DNA of 64,000 bases from CAVVEQ01 sp963747315 (GTDB taxonomy: Bacteria > Chloroflexota > Anaerolineae > Anaerolineales > Anaerolineaceae). The position numbers and the translations under genes were made by a program. The notes beneath the pieces were generated by a model. That model did no database searches. It was given only the letters and a program-made list of their open reading frames with translations, and was not told the DNA's origin. The DNA lies in NCBI GenBank assembly GCA_963747315.1, contig CAVVEQ010000007.1, positions 62,001-126,000 of the forward strand, given 5' to 3'. Shown one piece after another: positions 42,538 to 52,360 of the stretch (position 1 is its first letter; each line of letters starts with the position of its first letter).

Positions 42538-43173
42538 ATGCCCACCCTGGAAGATGCCCGGGCCTGGTATCCCGGTTTTGACCCTGTGCACGGATTTGAC
42601 CACGTCGTGCGCGTGTACCGCATGGCGGAAAAGCTCGCGGAGGAGGAGGGTGCGGACCTCGAGATTGTCCGGGCAGCCGCGCTGCTTCACGACGCTGCCG
42701 GAAGCACCCCGGGCGGGGAAAAACGCGGTGAACACCACCATCATTCCGCTGAATTCGCCGCCGAAGTGCTCAAAAAGGAAGCCTGGGACAGCGAACGGAT
42801 CGCCGCCGTGCAGGAATGCATCCGCGGGCACAGGTACCGCAACACCGGAGCCCCCCCGGCGACCATCGAAGCCAAAGTGCTCTTCGATGCGGATAAGCTG
42901 GACGTGCTGGGTGCCATCGGCGCTGCCCGAACCATCGCCTATGCCGTGCTGGCAAAAACACCGCACTTCGAGGAGCCTTCGCAGCAATTCCTCGAGACTG
43001 GCCGCGAGGTCCCCGGCGAGCTGCACAGCGCCTACCACGAATACCTTTTTAAGCTCAGTAAAGTAAAGGACCGGCTATTCACCCCCGCCGCGCGGAGGAT
43101 CGCCGAACACCGCCACCAGACCATGCAGCTTTTCTTTGATGAGCTCGCCGCGGAAATGCGCGGGGAGCACTGA
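42538..43173 (+). CDS. HD-domain phosphohydrolase
   Basis: 211 residues. HD-superfamily metal motifs: HGFDHVVRVYRMAEKLA (His), AALLHDAAGS (His-Asp), HHHHSAEFAAEVL and DADKLDVLGAIGAART. The pattern matches stand-alone predicted nucleotide or phosphoester hydrolases (YedJ-like). The start follows AAGGAACAAAC. It is followed 29 bp later by the inositol monophosphatase gene; the two may be co-transcribed. Confidence 0.88.
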   Translation: MPTLEDARAWYPGFDPVHGFDHVVRVYRMAEKLAEEEGADLEIVRAAALLHDAAGSTPGGEKRGEHHHHSAEFAAEVLKKEAWDSERIAAVQECIRGHRYRNTGAPPATIEAKVLFDADKLDVLGAIGAARTIAYAVLAKTPHFEEPSQQFLETGREVPGELHSAYHEYLFKLSKVKDRLFTPAARRIAEHRHQTMQLFFDELAAEMRGEH

Positions 43174-43202
43174 AATCTTCTCCACAAAGGACGCGATACT
43201 CC

Positions 43203-43982
43203 ATGCAACCCTCCCTCGATATGATCGAATCTCTCGCCCGCCGTGCGGGCGCACTCCTCAAAGATGGCTTCGGCAAGGAGCATCAGGTGGATTTCAAACA
43301 CGCCAAGGACCTGGTGACCGAAATGGACCGCAAAGCCGAGGACCTGATCCTGGGCGAGATCCGCGATAAATTCCCCGCCCACAGCATCCTCAGCGAGGAG
43401 AGCGGATCCCTGGAAGGGAATGTCGATCACCAATGGATCGTCGATCCGCTGGATGGAACGATCAATTACGCCCATAACTATCCGGTTTTCTGCGTCTCCA
43501 TCGCCTACCGCGAAGCAGGGGATCTGAAGCTGGCCGCCATTTATGATCCCATGCTGGATGAACTCTTCAGCGCTGAACGCGGCAGAGGGACTGCCCTGAA
43601 CAGGAAACCAACCCGGGTCACAACTGTTGATGAAATGCACCTGGCGCTTCTGGGCACATCCTTCCCCGCGGCGGATAGCGGCCTTCTTGAAAAGAACAAC
43701 CGAATATTCGTCCATATTTCAGGTCTTGCTCAAACCATCCGGCGCAATGGTTCCGCAGCGCTCGACCTGGCCTACGTGGCGGCGGGTCGCCTGGATGGCT
43801 ACTGGCAGCTTGGAAACAGCCCCTGGGATTTTGCAGCCGGGGCGCTGCTCATCCAGGAGGCAGGCGGGGTGGTGATCGGGCTGGATGGCAGCCCGGATTT
43901 CTTCCACCCGCCCTATTCGCTGATTGGTGCTGGCGCCACCCTGGCAGGCATGATCTCGGAGGAGATCCGGAATGCAGGCTGA
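43203..43982 (+). CDS. Inositol monophosphatase family protein
   Basis: 259 residues. Signature motifs are HSILSEESGS (metal-binding Glu), the Asp cluster WIVDPLDGTINYAHNYPVFC, and the C-terminal WDFAAGALLIQEAGGVV. It is a Mg-dependent sugar phosphatase, probably acting on myo-inositol 1-phosphate or a related sugar phosphate. It is full length. Confidence 0.93.
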   Translation: MQPSLDMIESLARRAGALLKDGFGKEHQVDFKHAKDLVTEMDRKAEDLILGEIRDKFPAHSILSEESGSLEGNVDHQWIVDPLDGTINYAHNYPVFCVSIAYREAGDLKLAAIYDPMLDELFSAERGRGTALNRKPTRVTTVDEMHLALLGTSFPAADSGLLEKNNRIFVHISGLAQTIRRNGSAALDLAYVAAGRLDGYWQLGNSPWDFAAGALLIQEAGGVVIGLDGSPDFFHPPYSLIGAGATLAGMISEEIRNAG

Positions 43983-44097
43983 TACCTCACGTCAATCCGG
44001 GTTTACCGTCATCACCTTCATATAACATCCGAGTTATCACATTTCGGGAATATAATTTGTTGGTTCGAACGAAGATCAATATTTAAATGAGGATGCC

Positions 44098-45890
44098 ATG
44101 AAACAATCTCCTGAAAAAACTACTTATTCCCAGAAGGTCTGGTGCTTGAAGGACCTTTTATGCCGGCGTGGATGACCCCGCCCTGGAAAAAGCGTTCAAA
44201 TCCCTGGAAAAGGACGTAAAAGCCCTGGAATCCCAGCGGCCGATCTTCACTGCGGATATCTCTGAGTCTGATTTCCTCGCCTTCATCAAGAAGCTTGAAT
44301 CCGTCCAGCGGCGGGTATACCGACTGGGCGGTTACGCCCAGCTCCTCTTTGCCCAGGATACCCAGAACCAGGTTGTTCAAACCCTGCTGGCGCGCGTTGA
44401 TCAGTTCGGCGCGGAGCTTTCCAACCGCCTGCTGTTCTTCACCCTCTGGTGGAAGGATCTGCCCAGGGATGCTGCCGGGCGACTGCTGAAAGTGGCTGGT
44501 GATTACACCTACTGGCTGGAGCAGATCCGCCTGTTCAAACCATACACGCTTACTGAAGCGGAGGAGAAGATCCTCAATATCAAGAACGTCACCGGTTTCA
44601 ATGCGCTCAACACGCTCTATGATTCGATCACCAACCGCTACACCTTTGACCTGAAAGGCGTGCGGGGCGGCAAGGGAATCACCCGCGGGGAGCTGATGGT
44701 CTACGTGCGCGAATCCGATCCCGATGTGCGCGCCCGGGCTTACCAGGAACTTTACCGGGTCTATACCAAGGATGCGCCCATCCTGGGGCAGATGTACCAG
44801 ACCCTTGTTCGGGATTGGGCTAACGAGAACGTGTCCTTGCGCAAATACAAAGCACCAATCTCCACCCGCAACCTGGTCAACGATATCCCCGACAAGGTGG
44901 TGGATACCCTGCTGGATGTCTCGCGCGGCAACAACGCCATCTTCCAGCGCTTTTTCCAGCTCAAAGCCCGCTGGATCAGGATGAACAAACTTCGCCGTTA
45001 CGATATCTATGCCCCGGTGGCGAAATCGGATAAAAAATATTCCTTCGCCCAGTCCACCCGGGTCGTCTTCGACGCCTTCCGCCAGTTCGACCCGCAGTTC
45101 GAGCAGCTTGCGGAACGGGTCTTCCGGGAGGATCACCTGGATGGGGAGGTGCGGAAGGGCAAAATGGGCGGAGCATTCTGCGCCACCATCGAGCCATCCC
45201 TAACCCCCTGGGTGCTGTTGAATTACCAGGGGAAATCGGATGACGTGGCCACCATGGCGCACGAGCTGGGTCATGCCATCCACGCCATGATGGCAGAACA
45301 CCACACCCTGTTCACCCAGCACGCCTGCCTGCCTCTTGCGGAAACAGCCTCCACCTTTGGGGAGATGCTGCTGGTGGATAAGCTGCTCAAGGAGGAGACC
45401 GACGAATCCGTCCGCCGCGATCTGCTCTTCCGCCAGATGGACGACAGTTATGCCACCATCCAGCGCCAGATCTACTTCGCCCTCTTTGAAAAACAGGCGC
45501 ACGGCATGGTGATGCAAAATGCCTCGGTCGACGACCTGGCAGCAGCCTATTTTGAGAACCTGAAGGAACAATTCGGCGATTCGGTTGAGCTGAGTGAGGA
45601 ATTCAAATGGGAGTGGGTGGCCATCCCCCATATCTACAACGTCCCGTTCTATGTCTACGCCTACGCGTTCGGGCAATTGCTGGTGCTTTCGCTCTACCGC
45701 CAGTTCAAGCTGGAAGGGAGAATCCTTCAAACCGCGCTTCCGCAGGATCCTTTCCACGGGCGGCTCGGAAGCACCGGTGAAGCTGCTCAAACACGCCGGC
45801 GTGGATATTACCAAGGCGTCCTTCTGGCAGGGCGGTTTCGATGTCCTCGATGAGCTGGTCAAGCAACTGGAAGCGATCCCGGTGAAATAA
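44098..45890 (+). pseudogene. pepF: M3-family oligoendopeptidase F, two frameshifts
   Basis: The start MKQSPEKTTYSQKVWCLKDL is at 44098 (TGAGGA upstream; TATAAT at 44051). The frame breaks at a four-T run (44156-44159); one more T would join it to AGVDDPALEKAFKSLEKDVK. The main part has the zinc motif MAHELGHAIHAMMAEHH and CLPLAETASTFGEML. A second break near 45760 separates GRILQTALPQDPF from the C-terminus LLKHAGVDITKASFWQGGFD. Rejoined length is about 597 residues, normal for PepF. It degrades oligopeptides in the cytoplasm. The homopolymer location of the first break argues for sequencing error. Confidence 0.85.
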
Positions 45891-45908
45891 AACGGTACAA
45901 CTATGCAT

Positions 45909-45936
45909 AAGAGCGGCTTAAAAAGCCGCTCTTATT
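45909..45936 (+). terminator. Terminator of pepF
   Basis: AAGAGCGGCT / AGCCGCTCTT, 10-bp perfect stem with a TAAAA loop. The tail is only ATTCGGTT. Confidence 0.7.
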
Positions 45937-45979
45937 CGGTTCGAGCCTTCAGTGGATACGGAGCTGACCGCCCTATATC

Positions 45980-46940
45980 CTAATCAAACCAGCCCTTGGC
46001 CTTGAAGAACCAGAATTCTGCCAACCAGCACCAGTCGCCATGATCCCCAGGACGATATAGAATCCATTCTCCCGGCTCCGCCGCGGGCAGCCAGGCCATG
46101 TTCATGCCGTAGATGCCGGTGATCAGCACCAGCGGCAGGTTGACGGCGGAAAGGATGGTCAGGAATCGCAGGCGTTTCTCCGAATCCTCGCTGCGGATCA
46201 TCTGGAACTGGGCATAGAGCGAATTCAACCGTTTTTCCATCTGGGAGGCAGAAGCGTGGGCGATTTCGGCAGTGGCGATCAGGTCGCGGATATAGGCTTT
46301 GCGTTCCTCTCTGCGCAGCCCGGGGATATCGGTTGTATTCATACCCTCGGTCAGGAACATATAACTTTCCGCCAGCATCACGATCCTATCCATCGTCTGG
46401 CGCAGCTTTGCCAGGTCGTTGGCGGTTACTTCAACGGTCCCATCCGCCATCTGGCGTGCTTGGTTCACCATCTGGTCGCGGTGGGTCAATTTCCAGCTTC
46501 ACCTGCTGATCCAGGACTCGGTCAAATAATAGATACAGAATATTGATGGTGTTTTCCAGGTTTGTGGTATCCGGTCGCTTCAAGGTCGTAACAAGGTCTT
46601 CAAAGTAGGGGAAGGAATGAATGGTGATCAGGGTGCCTTCCCGCCAGATGATCGTGAAATAGCAGACCTCCAGGGTTGCCGGATTGCTGACGATCGGTAC
46701 CTCCATCAACAGGTCCTGCCCGTAATAGATCACGTTGGGCGAGTTTTCGGGGTTCAGGGCCAGGTCCAGGATGATGGGGTGTGGATCGAGCTTCTCCAGC
46801 GCTTCCGCCAGTTCTTCGCGGTTGGAGATGTGGAAATCATACCAATTCTGCCAGCGGCGGTTGGTTCGGTTCCCCAGGTCCTTGTGATTGGGAATCTCCT
46901 TGAGGCGCCCTTTTTCAATGATGTAATGTCTCTGTTCCAT
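45980..46940 (-). pseudogene. CorA-like magnesium/metal transporter, frameshifted
   Basis: From MEQRHYIIEKGRLKEIPN at 46940 (GGAG 6 nt upstream) a soluble N-terminal domain runs to about 46490, where one indel moves to the frame MVNQARQMADGTVEVTAND. The long helix follows, then TM1 with VNLPLVLITGIYGMNMAWLP, containing the GMN motif that defines CorA channels. TM2 is disturbed: EWILY is followed by frameshifted residues before WLAEFWFFKAKGWFD, so a second indel lies near 46040. Rejoined length is about 320 residues. The start abuts the HEAT-repeat gene's stop with a one-base gap, so they form an operon. Confidence 0.82.
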
Positions 46941-46941
46941 T

Positions 46942-48547
46942 TCACACTCCTGAAACTCTGCCGCGTCTCTGGCTGATGGCGATCTGGTGCAGCCCGGCTG
47001 CGGTACGCACGCGCTCATCCGGGTCCTCGCGGGCAAGCTCGTTCAATTTGGCACGGGCTTTTTCGTTCCCGTTGCGCGCCATCCAGGAAAGCGGACCCAG
47101 GTAGGCCTCGCGGCGGGCGGCATCCAGGCTTTCGAGCAGCACCAGGATCGGCGCTTCGTATTCCTCACGCTTGGTAAGCAGCATCAGATAAGCGCAAGCC
47201 AGGCTCACGCGCGGGTCTTTATCCTTCAGGGATGCCAGTTGCATGGCGTCCACATCGATATTCAAGAGGTCAGCGAGCAGGATCATTCCTTCGTAAGAAA
47301 GGATCCTCACCGCCCAATCGGGGTCGCGGCGCAGGGTTTCAAAGGATGGCCAGGCAGAGCGGTTTCCGAGCTGTGCCATCGCCAGGGCAATGGCTGCCTG
47401 CTCGAGCGTGTTCTTGCGGTTGGTCACGTCCATCAGCAGGATGGCAGCGTTGGCCAGCCCGATGTGCCGCAGCGCGGTGACATAGCAGTGATAGGTGAGC
47501 AGCATCTGCATGCCGGGTGAATAGCTGGCGATCATGAAGGGGTTGATGAGGTTTTCGGTCACTTCGAGCAACGCGGTGCTCTTGCCTGTTTGTGCGCCTG
47601 CCAGTTCTTTGGCCCTGGTTCCGCGCACCGGGGCGATGGGACCGCGCCTTTCCGCCTCCACCACCAGCGGTTCCAGGGCGTTATCCAGCCCAACCAGGGC
47701 AGCGGTCTGCGACTGGTTCCAGAAGCGTTTTTCACGCATCAGGTTCTTGCAGAGCAGTTCCACCGTGTCCGGCGAGCTGAGGGTGCCGGCTTCCATGATG
47801 AAATCCAGGTGGGTGTTGCGGTTCAACCCGGAATAAGCCTCGGGGTTCAACCCGCGGTCGATGGCTTCCAGGGCAAGATCGCCTTTCCCCATCTGGTTGA
47901 GGGTTTTGGCAATATGGAGCACATCCGCCTTGGTGAAGGATGGGTACCTTCGCAGGTTGAGGATCTCGTGCGCGTACTCCGTACCGCCCACCTCGGCCAG
48001 GGTATCGATGAGCAGCTCGCGCTCACCGGGGGTGGAATCGGTGGTCTGCGAGGATTTCTTCGCCAGGAAAACCAGCGCCGGCAGGCATTTGATCAAGCCC
48101 AGATGCCTGATCTCCCGGATGGCAGCGATGCGCTCATTGGGGATGGAACTCATGAGCTGTTCGGTGTATTCATTGCGCAGGTCTTCGGGAAGCTCGGTCT
48201 GCTCCAACTGCTCAGCCATATCCCGTACAATTTCGGATTGCGCGCGCGGGTCGATATCCTCCCCCAGCAGGTTGGTGCCGGTTTCGAAAGGCGAAGTGGC
48301 AGAAGCGGCTTCTTCGCTCAGTTCCAATTGGTAAAAGCGGTCCGGGTAGTAGGTGCGGGCGAAGCGAACTTTGAAACACCTGCAGGTCTCCGGCAGCCTG
48401 GGTGAATTCGTACATGCGCTCCCAGGCGTAGGAGTTGTTGAAATCCTGCTTGAGGATCTGGTCGCAGAGGAGGATGCAGGTGCGGGTATCGCCCTCGTCG
48501 ATCGTTTTTTCAATTCGGATCACCAGGTCGGTGATGCTTTCTGGCAT
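46942..48547 (-). pseudogene. HEAT-repeat-like protein, one frameshift
   Basis: From MPESITDLVIRIEKTIDEGD at 48547 the frame runs to about 48370 (TQAAGDLQVF), then shifts to FARTYYPDRFYQLELSEEA. About 535 residues in all. The rest is composed of helical pairs such as IPNERIAAIREIRHLGLIKC and DPRVSLACAYLMLLTKREEY, resembling HEAT/ARM repeats. There is no catalytic motif, so a scaffold or partner-binding role is likely. It precedes the CorA-like gene by one base on the same strand, which suggests joint function, perhaps control of the transporter; this is inference. Confidence 0.7.
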
Positions 48548-48753
48548 GCGTGACCTCCGGAAAGGCTGTTTCCGTTTGAATTGATTGTATCCATCCCACG
48601 GCTTCCTTACAAGTTGCTGCGGTTTTCATTTCTGCAAGGTGCCAAAAAATTGAAATTTCAGGCATTCGAGACCCCGCAAGAGTGAATGTGGTATATTTAT
48701 TCATGCGTTTTTCCCCGGATTTTTCGGGGATCAAGATCAATCACGGAGCGAGC

Positions 48754-49422
48754 ATGTATTTTGCCATCGAGGGCGTGATCGGCGTGGGCAAGACCACCCT
48801 GGCGCGGCTGCTGCAGGAAGATTTCGACGCCCAGCTGCAGCTGGAAGTTTTTGAAGAGAATCCTTTCCTGAAGGATTTCTATTCCGACCGCGCCCGCTAC
48901 GCCTTCCAGACGCAGATATTCTTCCTCCTTAGCCGCTATCACCAGCAGCGCCGCATCATCCCCGAGGTAATTGGCGAGAACCGCAACCTGATCACCGATT
49001 ACACCTTCGAAAAAGACGCGCTCTTCGCGCGCATCAATCTGGCCGGCGACGAGCTGGAGATGTATTACCGCGTGCACGAAGCCCTTGCTGAAAAGATCCC
49101 CCTGCCAAACCTGGTCGTCTACCTGCGCGCCAGCACCGATACGCTCATGCAGCGCATCGCCTTCCGCGACCGGCATTACGAGCGTCAGATGGAACGGGAT
49201 TACATCGCCCAGCTTAACGAGGAATATGACAATACATTTCTCAAGGGCACCCAACCTGTGCCGGTGATCACCATTGAGACGGACACGATCAATTTTGTTT
49301 CCAGCCGCTCGGATCTTTTCGCCGTGGAAGGGCTCATCCGCTCCGCCCTGCTCACCCCGCCCCTGCAGCCCTCCCTGCCCTTGCCTCCCGCAGATGCCGC
49401 CGGACGGTTTTCCATCCAATAA
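48754..49422 (+). CDS. Deoxynucleoside kinase, first copy
   Basis: 222 residues from the ATG at 48754. P-loop IEGVIGVGKTTLARLL; ENPFLKDFYSDRARYAFQTQ and the LID region RIAFRDRHYERQMERDYIAQ. This is the dGK/dAK-type family of bacterial nucleoside kinases that phosphorylate deoxynucleosides in salvage. The usual DR(S) motif after strand 3 is replaced by ITDYTFEKD. The C-terminal tail is Pro-rich. A second copy lies at 51192-51851 in the opposite orientation, across the putative origin. It is followed after 17 bp by the nucleotidyltransferase gene. Confidence 0.9.
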   Translation: MYFAIEGVIGVGKTTLARLLQEDFDAQLQLEVFEENPFLKDFYSDRARYAFQTQIFFLLSRYHQQRRIIPEVIGENRNLITDYTFEKDALFARINLAGDELEMYYRVHEALAEKIPLPNLVVYLRASTDTLMQRIAFRDRHYERQMERDYIAQLNEEYDNTFLKGTQPVPVITIETDTINFVSSRSDLFAVEGLIRSALLTPPLQPSLPLPPADAAGRFSIQ

Positions 49423-49439
49423 AACAAGGAATCCGCAGC

Positions 49440-50448
49440 ATGCGCATCACCCGCGATACCCTTCTCAAGCACGCCCGCCAGACTGTGAACTTCCGCGTTG
49501 CACAGGATAAAACCGTGGTGTGTGTCTATCTCACCGGATCGCTCGTGAACGAAGATCCCGTGATCGGCGGAACGGCGGATATCGACCTGGTGTTCGTGCA
49601 TGACCGCCTGCCAAAGGTGGATCGCGAGGTGCTGCGCGTGACCGACGAGGTCACCTTCGATATCGCCCATTATTCCCAGATGAATTACGACCAGCCGCGC
49701 CGCCTGCGCCTGAACCCCTGGCTGGGTTCCTACCTGATCGCCGATCCGATCCTGCTCTTCGAAAACCAGCACTGGTTCGAGTTCACCCAGGCCAGCGTGG
49801 CTGCCCAGTTCTACCAGCCCGATACGGTGCTGGCGCGGGTGCGCCCGCTCGCCGATTACGCCCGCCAGGTCTGGATGGATTTCTCCTCCAAACCGGTGGA
49901 GCCTGGAATCCCGCCGCTGCTCACCTACCTGAAAGCCCTGCAGAGCGCCGGAAACGCGGTGGCCTGCCTCTATGGCCCGCCCCTGCCGGAGCGGCGCTTC
50001 TTCATGCTCTTCCCGAAACGCGCCTTGAAAGCCGGCAAACCGGATCTGACCGCCGGGCTGATCGGTCTCTTCGTCCGCCAGCCGCCAAGCGATGAGCAGT
50101 GGGATGGCTGGATGATCGACTGGGAGAACATCTTCAATACCGTGTCAACGCTTTCCTCCTGCCCGGTGAAGCTGCAGGGTGCCCGCAAAGCCTATTACCT
50201 GGCGGCGATGCAATCCCTGCGCACCGAAAATACGCCCGGGGCGCTCTGGCTGCTGGTGCGCACCTGGACCTGAACTGGCCGCGCACCTGCGTTCCAACGC
50301 TGCCGCGCTCCACCCCTACAATGAATTCCGGCGTGCCCTCGGGTTGGATGAATCATCGCTCAAATCGCGCTTCTCCGACCTGGATAAGTTCCTGGATAGG
50401 GTGGATGAGACCGTGGATGATTTCGCCCTTTCCAGCGGCATTCGCTGA
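49440..50448 (+). pseudogene. Nucleotidyltransferase-fold protein, one frameshift near the end
   Basis: The N-terminal domain has VCVYLTGSLVNEDPVIGGTA then DIDLVFVHDRLP, the GS...DxD signature of the polymerase beta-like nucleotidyltransferase superfamily (as in MNT/aminoglycoside adenylyltransferase-like proteins). The rest is helical. The frame breaks near 50265-50275 (ALWLLVRTW | ELAAHLRSN) and ends DETVDDFALSSGIR at 50448. Rejoined length is about 335 residues. The substrate is unknown. It borders the candidate origin region, and it follows a deoxynucleoside kinase, so a nucleotide-related function is possible. Confidence 0.72.
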
Positions 50449-50454
50449 ATTTTC

Positions 50455-50830
50455 CCCAACGCTCTGTGGATAACTGGCTGAAATGTGTGGATAAGTCCAT
50501 CTAATTGTGGACAAATGTTCAAATTTTTAATGATTTGCACTTTGATTTTGCTTATTTTTTATGATCCGGTTTAGGTGATTTCCCGCGCTTGAATCTTTTA
50601 CGGAGTTCGCCCAACTTATCCACACCTGCCTGTGGATGAAGGGAATTGCCAAACCTCCAGCCGTGCCGCCCTCGGGCGGCGCAAGCCCCCACAGGCGCGG
50701 TCCGTTGTAGTTGGAAACGCACTTCTCCACATATCCCCAGCCCCTACGAAGACTACTATTAATAAATAATTCTATAAAAATATGGATAACTCCCTGTTCT
50801 TTCAATGCTTGTATGTGTGTATAAAATCCT
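50455..50830. other. Candidate replication origin (DnaA-box cluster with AT-rich DNA)
   Basis: No gene fits between 50449 and 50911. Three perfect DnaA boxes (TTATCCACA or its complement) lie at 50465-50473, 50486-50494 and 50616-50624. Four one-mismatch boxes lie at 50506-50514, 50631-50639, 50723-50731 and 50781-50789. Between boxes 3 and 4 is a very AT-rich stretch (50515-50570), a good unwinding-element candidate, and 50745-50860 is also AT-rich. Such a cluster is typical of oriC. The region also has a GC-rich palindrome, GCCGCCCTCGGGCGGC (50666-50681). Confidence 0.7.
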
Positions 50831-50911
50831 GTATAGTATGAAAAATGAATTTGCCCATTGAGCATCATTGATGTCTCACGCTGCCCTGCAAGGGGAGAAG
50901 GAGAAGAAGAG

Positions 50912-51172
50912 ATGGATGTCATCAAGGTCAAGGCAAATTCCCGCACGGCAGCCGTTGCAGGAGCGATCGCCGGGGTGATGCGCGAGCACAAACACGCCGA
51001 AGTGCAAGCCATCGGAGCCGGAGCTGTGAACCAGGCCGTCAAAGCCCTGGTACTGGCCAAGGGGTACCTGGCTGAGGATGGGATCATCATCGTCTGCATC
51101 CCCGAGTTCGTGGATGTGGAGATCGACGGAAACGTCCGCACCGCCGTCAAGCTGGTGGTGGAGCCGCGCTGA
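50912..51172 (+). CDS. spoVS: Stage V sporulation protein S homologue
   Basis: 86 residues, the usual length, reading VIKVKANSRTAAVAGAIAGV, then QAIGAGAVNQAVKALVLAKG. The sequence is very conserved in SpoVS proteins, which are Alba-like and bind nucleic acid. It occurs in non-sporulating Chloroflexi and Thermus as well, so it does not imply sporulation. The start follows a purine-rich GGAGAAGGAGAAGAAGAG. It lies directly beside the candidate origin. Confidence 0.95.
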   Translation: MDVIKVKANSRTAAVAGAIAGVMREHKHAEVQAIGAGAVNQAVKALVLAKGYLAEDGIIIVCIPEFVDVEIDGNVRTAVKLVVEPR

Positions 51173-51191
51173 TCAGAATATTCAAGCTGAA

Positions 51192-51851
51192 CTATTTTGA
51201 GTTGGAAATTTCTTCCGGGGCGAAGATGACCTCGTCTTTGCCGGTTAATTTCTCCTGGATCTTGGCAACGATCAGGTCCAGGTGCGTGCTGTGGGCCACG
51301 AAATCCAGGTCGTCGGCCGGGACGGTGAGCACCGGGCAGATGTTGAAGTTGCGGATCCAATCCTCATAGATGGTATTTAAATTGGAGAGGTATTCCGGGG
51401 CGATCTTGCGCTCGTAATCGCGGTCGCGCAGGTCGATGCGCCGCGTGAGGGTATCCACCGAGGCGCGCAGGTAGATCATCAGGTTCGGCGCTGGCAGGAA
51501 TTCCTGGATGGTGTGGTAGAGGGCATGGTAGGTCTCGTAATCGCGCTCGGCCAGGTAGCCCTGCAGGTAAAGGTTGCGGGCGAAGATCTCGGCATCTTCA
51601 TAGATGGACCGATCCTGCACCACCGAGCCGGGGTAGTGGATCAGGTCCTTTTGCAGGCGCAGGCGGTGGGTGAGGAAGAATATCTGCGATTGAAAAGAAT
51701 AGGCGTACATATCGCGGTAAAAATCCGCCAAATAGGGGTTTTCGGTGACCGGCTCGAAGAAGGGTTTCCAATCGAGCCGTTCGCAGAGCATTTCCACCAG
51801 GGTGGATTTGCCCACGCCGATGTTGCCGGCGACCGCGATATATTTTTTCAT
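51192..51851 (-). CDS. Deoxynucleoside kinase, second copy
   Basis: 219 residues. P-loop VAGNIGVGKSTLVEML, the substrate-site region FEPVTENPYLADFYRDMYAY, the DRSIYEDAEIFA motif (Asp-Arg-Ser, absent from the first copy) and the LID region RRIDLRDRDYERKIAPEYL. This is the standard dNK/dGK form. It is convergent with spoVS (19-bp gap). The minus-strand ferredoxin gene is upstream, with a terminator between them. Confidence 0.93.
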   Translation of the reverse strand: MKKYIAVAGNIGVGKSTLVEMLCERLDWKPFFEPVTENPYLADFYRDMYAYSFQSQIFFLTHRLRLQKDLIHYPGSVVQDRSIYEDAEIFARNLYLQGYLAERDYETYHALYHTIQEFLPAPNLMIYLRASVDTLTRRIDLRDRDYERKIAPEYLSNLNTIYEDWIRNFNICPVLTVPADDLDFVAHSTHLDLIVAKIQEKLTGKDEVIFAPEEISNSK

Positions 51852-51901
51852 GCGCGCCTCCGCGGGGATGAAGAGATGCAGGTATTATAGCATTTTGGAA
51901 A

Positions 51902-51942
51902 TTTAAACGAAAAAGGAGGCAGCCGGTATCGGGGCTGCCTCC
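51902..51942 (-). terminator. Terminator of the ferredoxin gene
   Basis: GGAGGCAGCC (51915-51924) pairs with GGCTGCCTCC (51933-51942). On the minus strand it is followed by TTTTTCGTTTAAATT. Confidence 0.88.
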
Positions 51943-51958
51943 CGTGTTTGGGAATAGA

Positions 51959-52135
51959 TCAACTCACCTTGCTGATCGCGTCCACGGGGCAGACTTCCAC
52001 GCACTTGGCGTCGTCGGAGCACTTGGGCTCGTCGATGACGTAGGTACCGTTCTGCTCCGAGATGGCGGCTTCGGGGCACTCGGGCTCGCAGGCGCCGCAG
52101 GCGATGCAGACGTCGGGGTCAATACGATGGGCCAT
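51959..52135 (-). CDS. 2[4Fe-4S] ferredoxin
   Basis: 58 residues, MAHRIDPDVCIACGACEPEC at the start. The first cluster motif is CIACGACEPECP; the second is CSDDAKCVEVCPVDAI, with a longer spacing between the first two cysteines (CxxxxxC), as in many clostridial-type ferredoxins with an insertion. It carries electrons for anaerobic redox enzymes. It is monocistronic, with its own terminator. The start follows AAAGGAATAGAGAA on the minus strand. Confidence 0.93.
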   Translation of the reverse strand: MAHRIDPDVCIACGACEPECPEAAISEQNGTYVIDEPKCSDDAKCVEVCPVDAISKVS

Positions 52136-52226
52136 TTCTCTATTCCTTTCGGTATTCAGGCCCGCAGGCCTGTTTGGTGGCTAAAGAATAGCACAACCCC
52201 TCGGATTCTGTCAATATGCGGCGGCA

Positions 52227-52256
52227 TTGACAAACATCACTTGCGGACTGTATAAT
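52227..52256 (+). promoter_or_regulatory. Promoter of tRNA-Asn
   Basis: TTGACA (52227-52232), 18-bp spacer, TATAAT (52251-52256). Both hexamers are perfect consensus, and the tRNA starts 12 bp later. Confidence 0.85.
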
Positions 52257-52267
52257 TCGCCTCGCCT

Positions 52268-52341
52268 TCCTCGATAGCTCAATTCGGCAGAGCGGGCGGC
52301 TGTTAACCGCTAGGTTCCTGGTTCGAGTCCAGGTCGAGGAG
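52268..52341 (+). tRNA. tRNA-Asn, anticodon GTT
   Basis: 74 nt: acceptor TCCTCGA / TCGAGGA, D arm GCTC...GAGC, anticodon loop CTGTTAA with GTT, T arm with GTTCGAGTC. CCA is not encoded; the discriminator base is G. Confidence 0.96.
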
Positions 52342-52360
52342 CTTTTTTATTGATTTGTAG

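Noticed and set aside
50912..51172. SpoVS as evidence for a sporulating organism
   Set aside because: SpoVS occurs widely in non-sporulating Chloroflexi and Thermus; no other sporulation gene is visible.
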